Part shown: one piece after another, positions 7,807-14,814 of the stretch
Layout: every line of letters begins with the position of its first letter
Numbering within the stretch: position 1 is the first letter of the stretch
Made by a program: the position numbers and the translations under genes
Assembly (NCBI GenBank): GCA_022837205.1
Contig: JALHEL010000014.1
Span: 1-17,953, forward strand
Source of the DNA: Leptolinea sp.
GTDB lineage: Bacteria > Chloroflexota > Anaerolineae > Anaerolineales > Anaerolineaceae
Reading direction: 5' to 3'
Length of the DNA: 17,953 nucleotides
The notes under the pieces: model-generated
What the model saw: only the letters and a program-made list of their open reading frames with translations
Told to the model about the DNA's origin: nothing
Database searches by the model: none

Positions 7807-7831
7807 AAACTTCCTCATAAAAAGGAAGTTT
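7807..7831 (+). terminator. Hairpin, possible attenuator or weak terminator in the leader
   Basis: AAACTTCCT (7807-7815) pairs perfectly with AGGAAGTTT (7823-7831) around a 7-nt loop. The following sequence is TTTGTTG, a poor U-tract, so it could be a weak terminator, an mRNA-stabilising stem or a small-RNA end. It lies about 60 nt after the candidate promoter at 7738-7767. Confidence 0.4.
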
Positions 7832-8014
7832 GTTGATCAATAAATAATTTTATATCTGATTCAATAAAGGTGCCGATCTTACGCATAAACGTTCAGAATT
7901 TCTTTCCATATGTGCGGGATTTGCGGTCAAATCATTCAATTCAATATTTTTATGTATCGTTATTAATGAATGAGGATAATTGGTGAAAACGCAAAACCAT
8001 CGTAAAGAAGATTT

Positions 8015-8053
8015 ATGCGCTCGAGAAGTCACCGGAAAAAGGAGGAAGCATGA
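8015..8053 (+). other. Possible 12-codon upstream mini-ORF overlapping the secreted-protein start
   Basis: An ATG at 8015 opens a 12-residue frame (MRSRSHRKKEEA) whose TGA overlaps the next ATG in an ATGA junction (8050-8053). The peptide is highly basic at first. The only ribosome-site candidate is a weak AAGAAG. The strong AAAGGAGGA for the main gene lies inside this mini-frame. It could be chance. Confidence 0.2.
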
Positions 8054-9105
8054 AAAAAATGCGTTGGTTCATTGTGATTTTGATCGCGCTGTTTACAGCC
8101 GGATCGGTTTCGGCTCAAGACCTTCAAGCGACAAATCAAGCATTGGAGCTGGAGATCAATATCCTGAAGCTTCAGGCGACAAAACAAGCTTTGGAAGCCG
8201 AAGTAGGACAGCAAAACGAACCTCAGCCAAGCGAGCCGATTGAAGATGCGAGCGGCGGGATGATGAACTGGGGAAGTCAAAACTCCCCTTATGTTCCCAC
8301 ACCGACGCCTTTCAACAACGTTTCGGTTCCGATCAGTCAGCAAAACTTTCCGGCGTTGGTACGACCGCCTATCCCGCAAGGTCCTCCTCCGACCTGGGAC
8401 AAACCGAGAACAAACCGAATAACAAGAATTTATGTGGGAAACTCGGGTCAGTTTAAAACCATGGCAGATGCCTTAAAGAATATTCCCGACAAAGCCGGTG
8501 AGGTCATCATTTATTTGACAAGTGACACAGAAGAGCCGGATGACGGTTTCGGAATCCCAATTGATAAAGAAATTACGGTAGTTCGTATCGCATCGGATAC
8601 GGGTGCTAAAAGAACCGCATGGCCGGCAGACCGGTCATTTTGGTTTTTCTGTAATGGTGTGCCGTTAATTATCGAACCGGAAGTGGAATTTGCGGGGAAA
8701 AGCATGATTATGGGCGGCGCTCTTACCTACGCCAGACATAATGTCCAGACTCCTAAAAGCGTCATTATCATCAACGGCTCCGCATGGTGGGTTTATGCCG
8801 GAGGACAGTCCGACCGAGAAGGACATAGTTCGACAGTCGATAATGCACTCGTCATCATCAACGGAAATGTTGACCGTGTTCATGCCGGCGGTCGGGCAAT
8901 TTACGGGGAAACCATTGTCAATCGCGCAACGGTTGTCGTCAACGGGAAAGCAAATGAAGTTTACTGCAGCGGCTACACTGAGAATCCCAGCGCAAAAACG
9001 ACGGTCGGCAATGCAAATATGCTGATCTATGGTTGGTATGGGATTTACGGATTGGCTCGCGGGCAAGGTCAGGCGTATTTGCTGAATCCTGCCGGATGTT
9101 ATTAA
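8050..9105 (+). CDS. Secreted protein with coiled-coil repeat and beta-helix-like C-terminal repeats, function unknown
   Basis: A 351-residue protein with a near-perfect ribosome site (AAAGGAGGA, 8038-8046) four nt... before the ATG at 8050. Residues 1-22 are a Sec signal peptide (MKKMRW, hydrophobic core, cleavage likely after SVSA). The mature protein has three parts. Residues 25-55 hold two similar units starting LQAT-QALE, likely a short coiled coil. Residues 56-118 are a Pro/Asn/Gln-rich linker (PTPTPF, PPIPQGPPPTW). From about 119 there is a beta-rich domain starting RIYVGNSGQFKTMADALKNI, typical of pectate-lyase-like openings. Repeats marked by NG at residues 242 and 271 and 298, and YG at 327, follow, spaced 27-29 residues apart. 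No catalytic motif, anchor or sorting signal is visible. The gene stands alone, with a terminator after it. A surface or extracellular adhesion/binding role is inference from architecture. Confidence 0.8.
   Translation: MKKMRWFIVILIALFTAGSVSAQDLQATNQALELEINILKLQATKQALEAEVGQQNEPQPSEPIEDASGGMMNWGSQNSPYVPTPTPFNNVSVPISQQNFPALVRPPIPQGPPPTWDKPRTNRITRIYVGNSGQFKTMADALKNIPDKAGEVIIYLTSDTEEPDDGFGIPIDKEITVVRIASDTGAKRTAWPADRSFWFFCNGVPLIIEPEVEFAGKSMIMGGALTYARHNVQTPKSVIIINGSAWWVYAGGQSDREGHSSTVDNALVIINGNVDRVHAGGRAIYGETIVNRATVVVNGKANEVYCSGYTENPSAKTTVGNANMLIYGWYGIYGLARGQGQAYLLNPAGCY
8122..8211 (+). repeat. Imperfect tandem repeat coding a two-unit coiled coil
   Basis: Two successive units of about 16 codons encode LQATNQALELEINILK and LQATKQALEAEVGQ. 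The DNA copies have drifted at third positions, so this is an old duplication under protein-level selection. It immediately follows the signal peptide. Confidence 0.6.
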
Positions 9106-9145
9106 TCTTCTGCTCGGGGGAAAAATTGAATCATTCAGCATAAAA

Positions 9146-9183
9146 AAACAAAATATCCTGTATAAAAACAGGATATTTTGTTT
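9146..9183. terminator. Bidirectional rho-independent terminator
   Basis: A perfect 15-bp stem (9146-9160 with 9169-9183) closes an 8-nt loop. On the minus strand it is followed by seven T residues, an excellent terminator for the tRNA-Val transcript. On the plus strand the stem ends in a short T-rich tail (TTTGTT) and can end the secreted-protein message. The two transcription units converge here. Confidence 0.88.
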
Positions 9184-9203
9184 GTTACACTGTTGATCGG
9201 AAG

Positions 9204-9277
9204 TGGGCGGAACAGGACTCGAACCTGCGACCCCATCCTTGTAAGGGATGTGCTCTAACCAACTGAGCTATCCGCCC
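9204..9277 (-). tRNA. tRNA-Val (anticodon UAC)
   Basis: On the minus strand the 74-nt sequence folds as a standard tRNA. The acceptor stem is GGGCGGA/TCCGCCC, the D-arm is GCTCAGTTGGTTAGAGC, and the anticodon stem CATCC/GGATG has loop CTTACAA. The T-arm has the invariant TTCGAGT loop, and the discriminator is A. The anticodon TAC reads GUA and probably GUG valine codons. The 3' CCA is not encoded and must be added enzymatically. Confidence 0.96.
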
Positions 9278-9291
9278 GAATGACGCAGCGA

Positions 9292-9300
9292 ATTATAACA
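9292..9300 (-). promoter_or_regulatory. Extended -10 promoter element for tRNA-Val
   Basis: The minus strand reads TGTTATAAT, a full extended -10, ending about 14 nt before the tRNA 5' end. No good -35 is seen at 17 nt. The identical nonamer precedes the uracil phosphoribosyltransferase gene. Confidence 0.55.
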
Positions 9301-9339
9301 TAAACCGTTGGAAATATTCGGTTTCCCCAATGAGAAATT

Positions 9340-9681
9340 TCACTCTTTTCGATTGATGCTCGCCTCAGGGCTGAATCCGTTCGGATATCGCTTGGCGACT
9401 TTCTCGATATTTCTTTCCGCAACTTCTTCCAAATCGACACCGATATCATGGGCATAGACGGCCACATACCAGAGAATATCCCCCAATTCTTCAATCACTC
9501 TGTCTTGGTCGTAAGGATGTCCGTGAATAAATACTTTTTTGGTCCGGTTGGCTAATTCTCCCGCCTCTCCCGCCAATGCCAGAGACCAGGCTAAATGAGT
9601 CATCTTTTCGTCCATGCCGCCGATTGTTGTCCGCATACATTGTGCTTGATATTCATTCAATGTTTCGATTTTTCTTTCCAT
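9340..9681 (-). CDS. MazG-like nucleotide pyrophosphohydrolase
   Basis: A 113-residue all-alpha protein of the single-domain MazG-like family. These enzymes hydrolyse (d)NTPs to monophosphate and pyrophosphate and are thought to clean damaged nucleotides from the pool. The metal-binding signature is complete: E39-AG-E42 in GEAGELANRTKK, then EELGD with E65 and D68 (the ExxE...ExxD pattern). The conserved ILWYVAVYA helix follows. The start ATG at 9681 has a good AAAGAGG site. The gene is divergent from clpB and ends about 60 nt before the tRNA-Val, so read-through into the tRNA is possible. The exact nucleotide substrate cannot be read from the sequence. Confidence 0.88.
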   Translation of the reverse strand: MERKIETLNEYQAQCMRTTIGGMDEKMTHLAWSLALAGEAGELANRTKKVFIHGHPYDQDRVIEELGDILWYVAVYAHDIGVDLEEVAERNIEKVAKRYPNGFSPEASINRKE

Positions 9682-9739
9682 TTTGCCTCTTTCCGTTAAT
9701 AACTTTCATATATCCACCCCCTATAATAGTATCAGCGTC

Positions 9740-9768
9740 TTGAAATAGATTCTTAATATTACTAAAAA
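9740..9768 (+). promoter_or_regulatory. Candidate clpB promoter
   Basis: TTGAAA (9740-9745) lies 17 nt before TAAAAA (9763-9768). The upstream half reads CTTGAAA, which recalls heat-shock -35 elements, but no matching heat-shock -10 is present. There is no CIRCE element (TTAGCACTC/GAGTGCTAA) in the 120 bp before the gene. Confidence 0.35.
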
Positions 9769-9772
9769 TAAC

Positions 9773-9784
9773 CCTTTTAAAAGG
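9773..9784. promoter_or_regulatory. Perfect 12-bp palindrome in the clpB leader
   Basis: CCTTTTAAAAGG is a perfect palindrome between the candidate promoter and the GGAG ribosome site (9793-9796). It sits where a repressor would act on the transcription start. It could also be chance in AT-rich DNA. Confidence 0.3.
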
Positions 9785-9804
9785 TATATAACGGAGAAGA
9801 AAAT

Positions 9805-12387
9805 ATGAATTTTGATAAATATACACAAAAAGCTCAGGAGGCAGTTGCCCAGTCTCAACAGATTGCGATTGAATTTTCGCATCAAGTGATTGAACCGGCT
9901 CATCTGTTACTGGCGCTTTTACGGCAACAGGACGGTACGGTTCCCGCTATTGTCACACGGGTTTCCGGCAGCGTCGCCGGACTTCTCAATGACGTTGAAA
10001 AATCACTGGCAAATCAACCGAAAGTTTATGGAAGCAGCGGTAATCTTTCAATGTCGCGGACGACGGCGGATGTCTTCTCAAATGCCGAAAAAATTGCCAA
10101 GGGGATGCAAGATGAATATGTATCCACGGAACATTTATTCCTGGCCCTTTGTGACAGCGTGGAAGGAAGAAGATTGGAACAATTCGGACTGACGAAAGAC
10201 AGTATTCTGAAAGCATTAATGTCGATCCGCGGAAGTCAGAGAGTGACCAGTCAAAACCCGGAAGATACGTATCAGTCACTGGAAAAATACGGTCGTGATT
10301 TGACCGCTATCGCCCGTCAAGGGAAACTTGATCCGGTGATCGGTCGGGATGATGAGATCAGACGGACAATTCAAATCCTTTCCCGCAGGACGAAAAATAA
10401 CCCCGCTTTAATCGGGGAACCCGGTGTCGGAAAAACAGCGGTGGTGGAAGGATTGGCTCAGCGAATTGTCAAAGGAGATGTGCCGGAAGGTTTGAAAAAC
10501 AAAAGACTTGTTCAACTCGACATGTCCGCTTTGGTTGCCGGTGCAAAATATCGGGGCGAATTTGAAGAGCGCCTAAAGGCGGTTTTGAAAGAAATCACCG
10601 ATTCCGAAGGTCAGATCATTCTTTTCATCGATGAATTGCACACGATTGTCGGCGCCGGAGCTGCGGAAGGCTCAATGGATGCCGGTAACATGATTAAACC
10701 CATGCTTGCACGCGGTGAATTACATCTGATCGGTGCAACAACCTTAAATGAATATCGAAAATATATCGAGAAAGATGCGGCGCTCGAACGTCGATTCCAG
10801 ACCGTATTTGTCGATGAACCTTCGGTTGAAGATACTATCAGTATTCTACGAGGCTTGAAACAGCGCTACGAAGTCCATCACGGCGTTCGAATTACCGATG
10901 CTGCCGTCATTGCAGCGGCGACATTATCCAACCGATACATTACCGATCGTCAATTGCCGGATAAAGCCATTGACTTAATCGATGAAGCAGCGGCTCGATT
11001 ACGAACGGAAATAGATTCCAAACCGCAGATTTTGGACAGTGTTGACCGTGAAATCATGCAGCTTGAGATCGAAAAGCAAGCGCTCCAAAAGGAGCATGAT
11101 CAAGCTTCCAAAGATCGTTTGGCAAAACTGGAAGAAGAATTAGCCAACCTGAAGGAAAAATCAAACCAGTTGACAGCCCGCTGGCATACCGAAAAAGAAG
11201 CAATTCAAAACCTGAAAACAGTCAAAGAAAAGCTCGAATCATTGCACATTCAGATTGAACAGGCGGAACGAGCCAACAATTTGGAATTAGCTGCCAGATT
11301 ACGCTATGGCGAATTACCGGCTTTGGAAAAACAACTTGCCGCTTATGAAGAGAAGTTAAAGGAAATCCAAAAAGAGGGTGCCCTTCTCAAAGAAGAAGTG
11401 GATGAAGAAGAAATTGCTCAGGTTGTCGCGAATTGGACCGGAATTCCGGTTTCTCGTTTGATGGAAAGCGAAAAACAGAAACTGGTGCATATGGAAGAAA
11501 GATTGCATCAACGGGTAGTCGGTCAAGATGAAGCGGTAAAAGCAGTCAGCAATGCGGTTCGCCGGTCCCGTGCCGGACTTCAGGACCCCAACCGGCCGAT
11601 CGGTTCTTTCATCTTTTTAGGTCCGACAGGCGTCGGAAAGACCGAACTTGCGAAAGCATTAGCCGAGTTTTTGTTTGATGATGAACGCGCCATGGTCCGG
11701 ATTGACATGAGCGAATATCAGGAAAAACACACCGTATCGAGATTGATCGGAGCTCCTCCGGGCTATGTCGGTTACGAAGAAGGCGGACAATTAACGGAAG
11801 CCGTTCGCAGACGCCCCTACAGTGTCATCCTCTTCGATGAGATCGAAAAGGCTCACAGCGAAGTCTTCAACGTGCTGTTACAGGTATTGGATGATGGGCG
11901 TTTGACCGACGGTCAGGGAAGAACAGTTGATTTTAAGAACACGGTAATCATCATGACTTCCAACGCCGGATCCGAACTATGGATGAACGGAGGAAAGGTT
12001 GTCAGTCGTGATGCGGTTAACAGAGTATTACAGAATACTTTTAAACCGGAATTCTTAAATCGACTGGATGAAATCGTTGTCTTCCATAGCCTGACAAAGG
12101 AAGATTTGAAACAAATTGTCGACATTCAGTTGAAGCATGTTCGCGACCTCTTGATCCAGCGCGGCCTCATGTTGGATATTACGCCGAAAGCGATCGAGTT
12201 TCTTGTCGAAACAGGGACAGATATCGAATTCGGTGCCCGTCCTTTGAAACGTGCAATACAACATGAATTGCAGGATCCTTTGGCAATGGAAATTCTGAAC
12301 GGAAAATATGTTCAGGGTGACACAATTCAAGTGGATTTAGCACCCGAGGGCGATCATCTGGTTTTTTCAAAAAAGCAGACCTCATAA
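9805..12387 (+). CDS. clpB: ClpB ATP-dependent protein disaggregase
   Basis: A full-length 860-residue Hsp100 chaperone. ClpB forms hexamers that pull aggregated proteins apart with DnaK. Domains in order are: a double Clp-N repeat (about 1-145); AAA1 with Walker A GEPGVGKT (204-211) and Walker B LFIDELHT; a long coiled-coil middle domain (about 395-525) typical of ClpB and absent from ClpA; and AAA2 with Walker A GPTGVGKTEL (606-615), GYVGYEEGGQLTEAVRRRPYS and Walker B ILFDEIEKAH. The C-terminal D2-small domain ends in GARPLKRAIQ. No IGF/IGL-type ClpP-binding loop was noticed. The GGAGAAG site at 9793-9799 supports the ATG at 9805. The gene stands alone between the divergent MazG gene and its own terminator. 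Confidence 0.98.
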   Translation: MNFDKYTQKAQEAVAQSQQIAIEFSHQVIEPAHLLLALLRQQDGTVPAIVTRVSGSVAGLLNDVEKSLANQPKVYGSSGNLSMSRTTADVFSNAEKIAKGMQDEYVSTEHLFLALCDSVEGRRLEQFGLTKDSILKALMSIRGSQRVTSQNPEDTYQSLEKYGRDLTAIARQGKLDPVIGRDDEIRRTIQILSRRTKNNPALIGEPGVGKTAVVEGLAQRIVKGDVPEGLKNKRLVQLDMSALVAGAKYRGEFEERLKAVLKEITDSEGQIILFIDELHTIVGAGAAEGSMDAGNMIKPMLARGELHLIGATTLNEYRKYIEKDAALERRFQTVFVDEPSVEDTISILRGLKQRYEVHHGVRITDAAVIAAATLSNRYITDRQLPDKAIDLIDEAAARLRTEIDSKPQILDSVDREIMQLEIEKQALQKEHDQASKDRLAKLEEELANLKEKSNQLTARWHTEKEAIQNLKTVKEKLESLHIQIEQAERANNLELAARLRYGELPALEKQLAAYEEKLKEIQKEGALLKEEVDEEEIAQVVANWTGIPVSRLMESEKQKLVHMEERLHQRVVGQDEAVKAVSNAVRRSRAGLQDPNRPIGSFIFLGPTGVGKTELAKALAEFLFDDERAMVRIDMSEYQEKHTVSRLIGAPPGYVGYEEGGQLTEAVRRRPYSVILFDEIEKAHSEVFNVLLQVLDDGRLTDGQGRTVDFKNTVIIMTSNAGSELWMNGGKVVSRDAVNRVLQNTFKPEFLNRLDEIVVFHSLTKEDLKQIVDIQLKHVRDLLIQRGLMLDITPKAIEFLVETGTDIEFGARPLKRAIQHELQDPLAMEILNGKYVQGDTIQVDLAPEGDHLVFSKKQTS

Positions 12388-12397
12388 TAAGATCAAC

Positions 12398-12436
12398 AAA
12401 AAAACCGGCCAAAGAATGAAATTGGTCGGTTTTTTT
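12398..12436 (+). terminator. Rho-independent terminator after clpB
   Basis: CCGGCCAA (12405-12412) pairs with TTGGTCGG (12422-12429) with one G-U pair. It is extended by an A-run on the left and a seven-T tract (12430-12436) on the right. It starts 10 nt after the clpB stop. Confidence 0.9.
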
Positions 12437-12503
12437 ATAATTATTTTCCTTTATGGGTTACTTTTATAAGGTCAAGAATAAATGATCGCTTTGTTTCCAC
12501 CCC

Positions 12504-12512
12504 TGTTATAAT
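12504..12512 (+). promoter_or_regulatory. Extended -10 promoter element for upp
   Basis: TGTTATAAT is a full extended -10 that ends 32 nt before the upp ATG. No clear -35 is present. It is identical to the element before tRNA-Val. Confidence 0.55.
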
Positions 12513-12544
12513 TGTTTCCGATCTAAACCTAACGGAGGCTTTTT

Positions 12545-13174
12545 ATGTCCAACGTAACGATTACAAACCACCCATTGATCGAACATAAACTCTCGATATT
12601 GCGTGATGTTCACACCAACCCGACGGTTTTTCGCCATTTGGTAAATGAATTGGGCGCTTTGTTGTGCTATGAGGCAACTCGTGATTTGCCGCTTTGCCCG
12701 GTAGAGGTCCAAACCCCCTTATCCATGACCACAGCTTATGAAATGAAAGAAAGCATTGCATTAATCCCCATCCTTCGCGCCGGACTCGGAATGGTCGAGG
12801 GCATTTGGGACTTAATCCCAAACGCCCATGTTTTTCACATCGGGTTTTATCGCAATGAAAAGACCTTACAACCCGTTGAATACTACAACAAGCTGCCCAA
12901 GGATCATCCGTTTAATATATCTTTCATCCTCGATCCGATGCTTGCCACCGGCGGTTCAGCCATCGCGACCACGAATATCGTGAAAAAATGGGGTGCACAA
13001 ACCATTAAGTTTGTCGGAATTATCGGAGCGCCGGAAGGAATCAAAGCACTTCAGGAAGCTCATCCCGATGTGGATATTCACTTGGCGGCAATCGACGATC
13101 ATTTGAATGATAAGGGATATATTGTCCCGGGGTTGGGAGACGCCGGCGATCGCCAATTCGGTACGGTCTTTTAA
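12545..13174 (+). CDS. upp: Uracil phosphoribosyltransferase
   Basis: A 209-residue enzyme of the usual family length. It makes UMP from uracil and PRPP in the pyrimidine salvage pathway in the cytosol. The PRPP loop FILDPMLATGGSA is at residues 127-139, and the C-terminal uracil-binding stretch YIVPGLGDAGDRQFGT ends the protein. VPILRAG-type region (IPILRAGLGM, 74-83) is also conserved. The GGAGG site (12534-12538) is six nt before the ATG. The gene has its own extended -10 and a transcript limited upstream by the clpB terminator. It converges on the acetyltransferase gene, with only 6 nt between the stops and no clear terminator. Confidence 0.97.
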   Translation: MSNVTITNHPLIEHKLSILRDVHTNPTVFRHLVNELGALLCYEATRDLPLCPVEVQTPLSMTTAYEMKESIALIPILRAGLGMVEGIWDLIPNAHVFHIGFYRNEKTLQPVEYYNKLPKDHPFNISFILDPMLATGGSAIATTNIVKKWGAQTIKFVGIIGAPEGIKALQEAHPDVDIHLAAIDDHLNDKGYIVPGLGDAGDRQFGTVF

Positions 13175-13180
13175 TAAAGA

Positions 13181-13732
13181 TTAACCGACAACCTTCGCGT
13201 AGAGTTTGGCATCACAATAAACCCCATGAACAGGGAGGCGCTTTCGCATTACACCTTCCTGCTCCATCCCCAATTTTTGCATTACCCTTTCGGATTTAAA
13301 ATTATCAATTTCACATTCGGCTTCTATTCGGTGGATATCCAACGTTCGAACCGCCGCATCAATCATGGCGTTCGCAGCTTCTACGATAATTCCTCTCCCC
13401 CAATATTGGTTGGAAAGGCAATAACCGAGTTCAACCACCCTTAAAGCTAAGTCAATCGAAACAAAGGCAATCGTCCCTACCATTTTGTTATTTTCACGCC
13501 AGACAATCCCTCGGTCTATTTGAAGTTTTTCGGATTCAACCTGATCGATATACTTTAAAAATTCTTCTGTATCAGCTAATGTACGATGAGCTGACCAAGA
13601 CATATAACGTGCTACTTCAGGATTGGAGGCATATTCAAAAATATCATTCTCATCCGCCCGCGTAATAGGCCGAAGCTGTAACCGTTGGGTCAGAATGGTT
13701 TTGGGAAATAATGCCAATTTATCAGAATACAT
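13181..13732 (-). CDS. GNAT-family N-acetyltransferase (RimJ/RimL-like)
   Basis: A 183-residue acetyl-CoA-dependent acetyltransferase. The N terminus, LTQRLQLRPITRADENDIFEY, is the standard opening of the RimJ/RimL-like subgroup. The acetyl-CoA-binding loop is QYWGRGIIVEAANAMI, a variant of the Q/RxxGxG/A motif. The late CEIDNFKSERVMQKLGMEQEG has the typical N-x-x-S-x-R-V-x-x-K-L-G-M end. Members acetylate ribosomal protein N termini or small molecules, and the substrate cannot be told here. The ATG at 13732 has a clear AAGAGGAA site. A TATAAT and a 13-bp hairpin lie upstream (13768-13808). Confidence 0.88.
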   Translation of the reverse strand: MYSDKLALFPKTILTQRLQLRPITRADENDIFEYASNPEVARYMSWSAHRTLADTEEFLKYIDQVESEKLQIDRGIVWRENNKMVGTIAFVSIDLALRVVELGYCLSNQYWGRGIIVEAANAMIDAAVRTLDIHRIEAECEIDNFKSERVMQKLGMEQEGVMRKRLPVHGVYCDAKLYAKVVG

Positions 13733-13767
13733 AAATTCCTCTTATTTCATTAAAGTCGAAATGACGT

Positions 13768-13808
13768 ATTATAAAAACAGCGTATTGAAGTATGTTTCAA
13801 TACGCTGT
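13768..13808 (-). promoter_or_regulatory. TATAAT plus 13-bp perfect hairpin upstream of the acetyltransferase gene
   Basis: On the minus strand a perfect 13-bp stem (13796-13808 with 13777-13789, 6-nt loop) is followed at once by five T residues and TATAAT (13773-13768). It can be read as a terminator with a U-tract, or as a promoter whose -35 region is an operator palindrome. No minus-strand gene lies to the right within 4 kb to need a terminator, apart from the alr gene. Confidence 0.5.
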
Positions 13809-13989
13809 AGCGATAACTTGCGATGTCACAAGGATTTATTATAAAAGAAATAAACATGCTAAAATAGTGGAACGTCATATAATCCTTATGACTTTTGTTA
13901 TATCATTTCGTGACAACTTGTTGTATTTTACCACCGTTGCCAAAATATGACACTCAAAAAAATAAAACTGATTGGAGAAAAATCGAAAA

Positions 13990-14604
13990 ATGTTGGTCGG
14001 CGCTCGAATGACAAATCCTGTAATTACAATTGGACCGCGAGCTACGTTGGAGACAGCCAAAGATCTGATTGACAAAAAATCGATTCATTCCCTTCCCGTC
14101 GTAGATCGTCAGGGCAGGCTGATGGGATTAATTACCAAAGACAGATTGGAAGATTTTATTCAAAAAGCCAAGCAAGCCGATGAACCGATGCCATTGGTGG
14201 AAGATGTCATGGTTCAGCAAGTATTGACCGTTACGGAAAATACCCCCATAGAGGAAGCGGCACGGATCATCAGTGATTATGACGTTAAATCCTTGCCGGT
14301 CGTTCGCGGTAATTTTGTCGTCGGAATTATTACAGCGTCCTCTCTGATTCGTATCTTTCTTGAACTTACCGGCGCCCGCGATCAAGGGGTGCGTTTGACT
14401 ATAATGGTTGAAGACGTCCCCGGAAAGATTTTGGCGGTGATTCAAAAAATCGTCGAATTGAACGGAAATATTTCTACTTTTTCCACCTATTATTCGGATG
14501 AGAAAAATTACCGCATCATGACTCTGAAAATCAGCGGCGTAGAGAAATACAAATTAAAACAAGAAATCGCTCCCATTGTTTATAAAATAATCGATATTCG
14601 CTAA
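13990..14604 (+). CDS. CBS-CBS-ACT domain protein (AcuB-like)
   Basis: A 204-residue cytosolic protein with two CBS domains and a C-terminal ACT domain. CBS1 opens MLVGARMTNPVITIGP and contains HSLPVVDRQGRLMGLIT. CBS2 contains VEDVMVQQVLTVTENTPIEEAA and KSLPVVRGNFVVGIIT. The ACT domain starts near residue 135 (LTIMVEDVPGKILAVIQKIVE). CBS pairs bind adenosine nucleotides and ACT domains bind amino acids, so it is probably a ligand sensor, but no partner is shown here. I chose the ATG at 13990, since MLVGxRM is the usual start; a TTG at 13972 would add six residues, but the GGAG (13974-13977) overlaps it. The name AcuB reflects the family and not evidence for acetoin metabolism. Confidence 0.85.
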   Translation: MLVGARMTNPVITIGPRATLETAKDLIDKKSIHSLPVVDRQGRLMGLITKDRLEDFIQKAKQADEPMPLVEDVMVQQVLTVTENTPIEEAARIISDYDVKSLPVVRGNFVVGIITASSLIRIFLELTGARDQGVRLTIMVEDVPGKILAVIQKIVELNGNISTFSTYYSDEKNYRIMTLKISGVEKYKLKQEIAPIVYKIIDIR

Positions 14605-14639
14605 AAGCGACTGATTTTTGGTCTCTTTTATTTATTATG

Positions 14640-14653
14640 GACTTTATAAAGTC
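14640..14653. promoter_or_regulatory. Perfect 14-bp palindrome downstream of the CBS-ACT gene
   Basis: GACTTTATAAAGTC is a perfect palindrome 36 nt after the CBS-ACT stop. The following TCATTTTG is only weakly T-rich, so it is a poor terminator. An operator for the next gene, or chance, are alternatives. A weaker stem (TCGCT/AGCGA, 14598-14610) sits across the CBS-ACT stop. Confidence 0.3.
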
Positions 14654-14710
14654 TCATTTTGTCCTTTTATTAAGTACAGTAAAAAAATGCAATCCAAGGT
14701 TTCTCGAAGG

Positions 14711-14739
14711 TATAATTTGAATAAGCGATGAATCATCGC
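14711..14739 (+). promoter_or_regulatory. -10 element and short dyad before the dinG-type gene
   Basis: TATAAT (14711-14716) lacks a good -35 at 17 nt. It is followed by the near-palindrome GCGATG-AAT-CATCGC (14725-14739), which lies where transcription would begin. It is about 75 nt before the first codon of the exonuclease fragment. Confidence 0.3.
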
Positions 14740-14814
14740 GCATCAACAGCCGATACAACATAATTTTTTGAATCGGGAGTTGCAAAATTCGGATTAGAAA
14801 GCAGAAACAAATGA

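Larger units (their letters stand above)
7653..8049. other. 397-bp intergenic region between the divergent operon and the secreted-protein gene
   Basis: No convincing long gene lies here. It contains the minus-strand promoter/operator (7685-7713), a plus-strand promoter candidate (7738-7767), a 13-bp palindrome with arms CGTTAT and ATAACG over its -10 (7759-7771), and a hairpin (7807-7831). An AT-rich stretch with no recognised element follows (7832-8010), then a 12-codon mini-frame (8015-8053). The region is long for such a compact window, so the secreted-protein message may have a structured leader of about 275 nt. Confidence 0.6.

Noticed and set aside
7980..8379. Alternative frames on both strands around the secreted-protein start
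   Set aside because: They overlap the well-supported gene at 8050, give unlikely basic or low-complexity proteins, and lack ribosome sites.
9204..9277. tRNA gene as an integration site (att)
   Set aside because: No integrase, no repeated tRNA 3' end nearby and no foreign-looking genes adjoin it.
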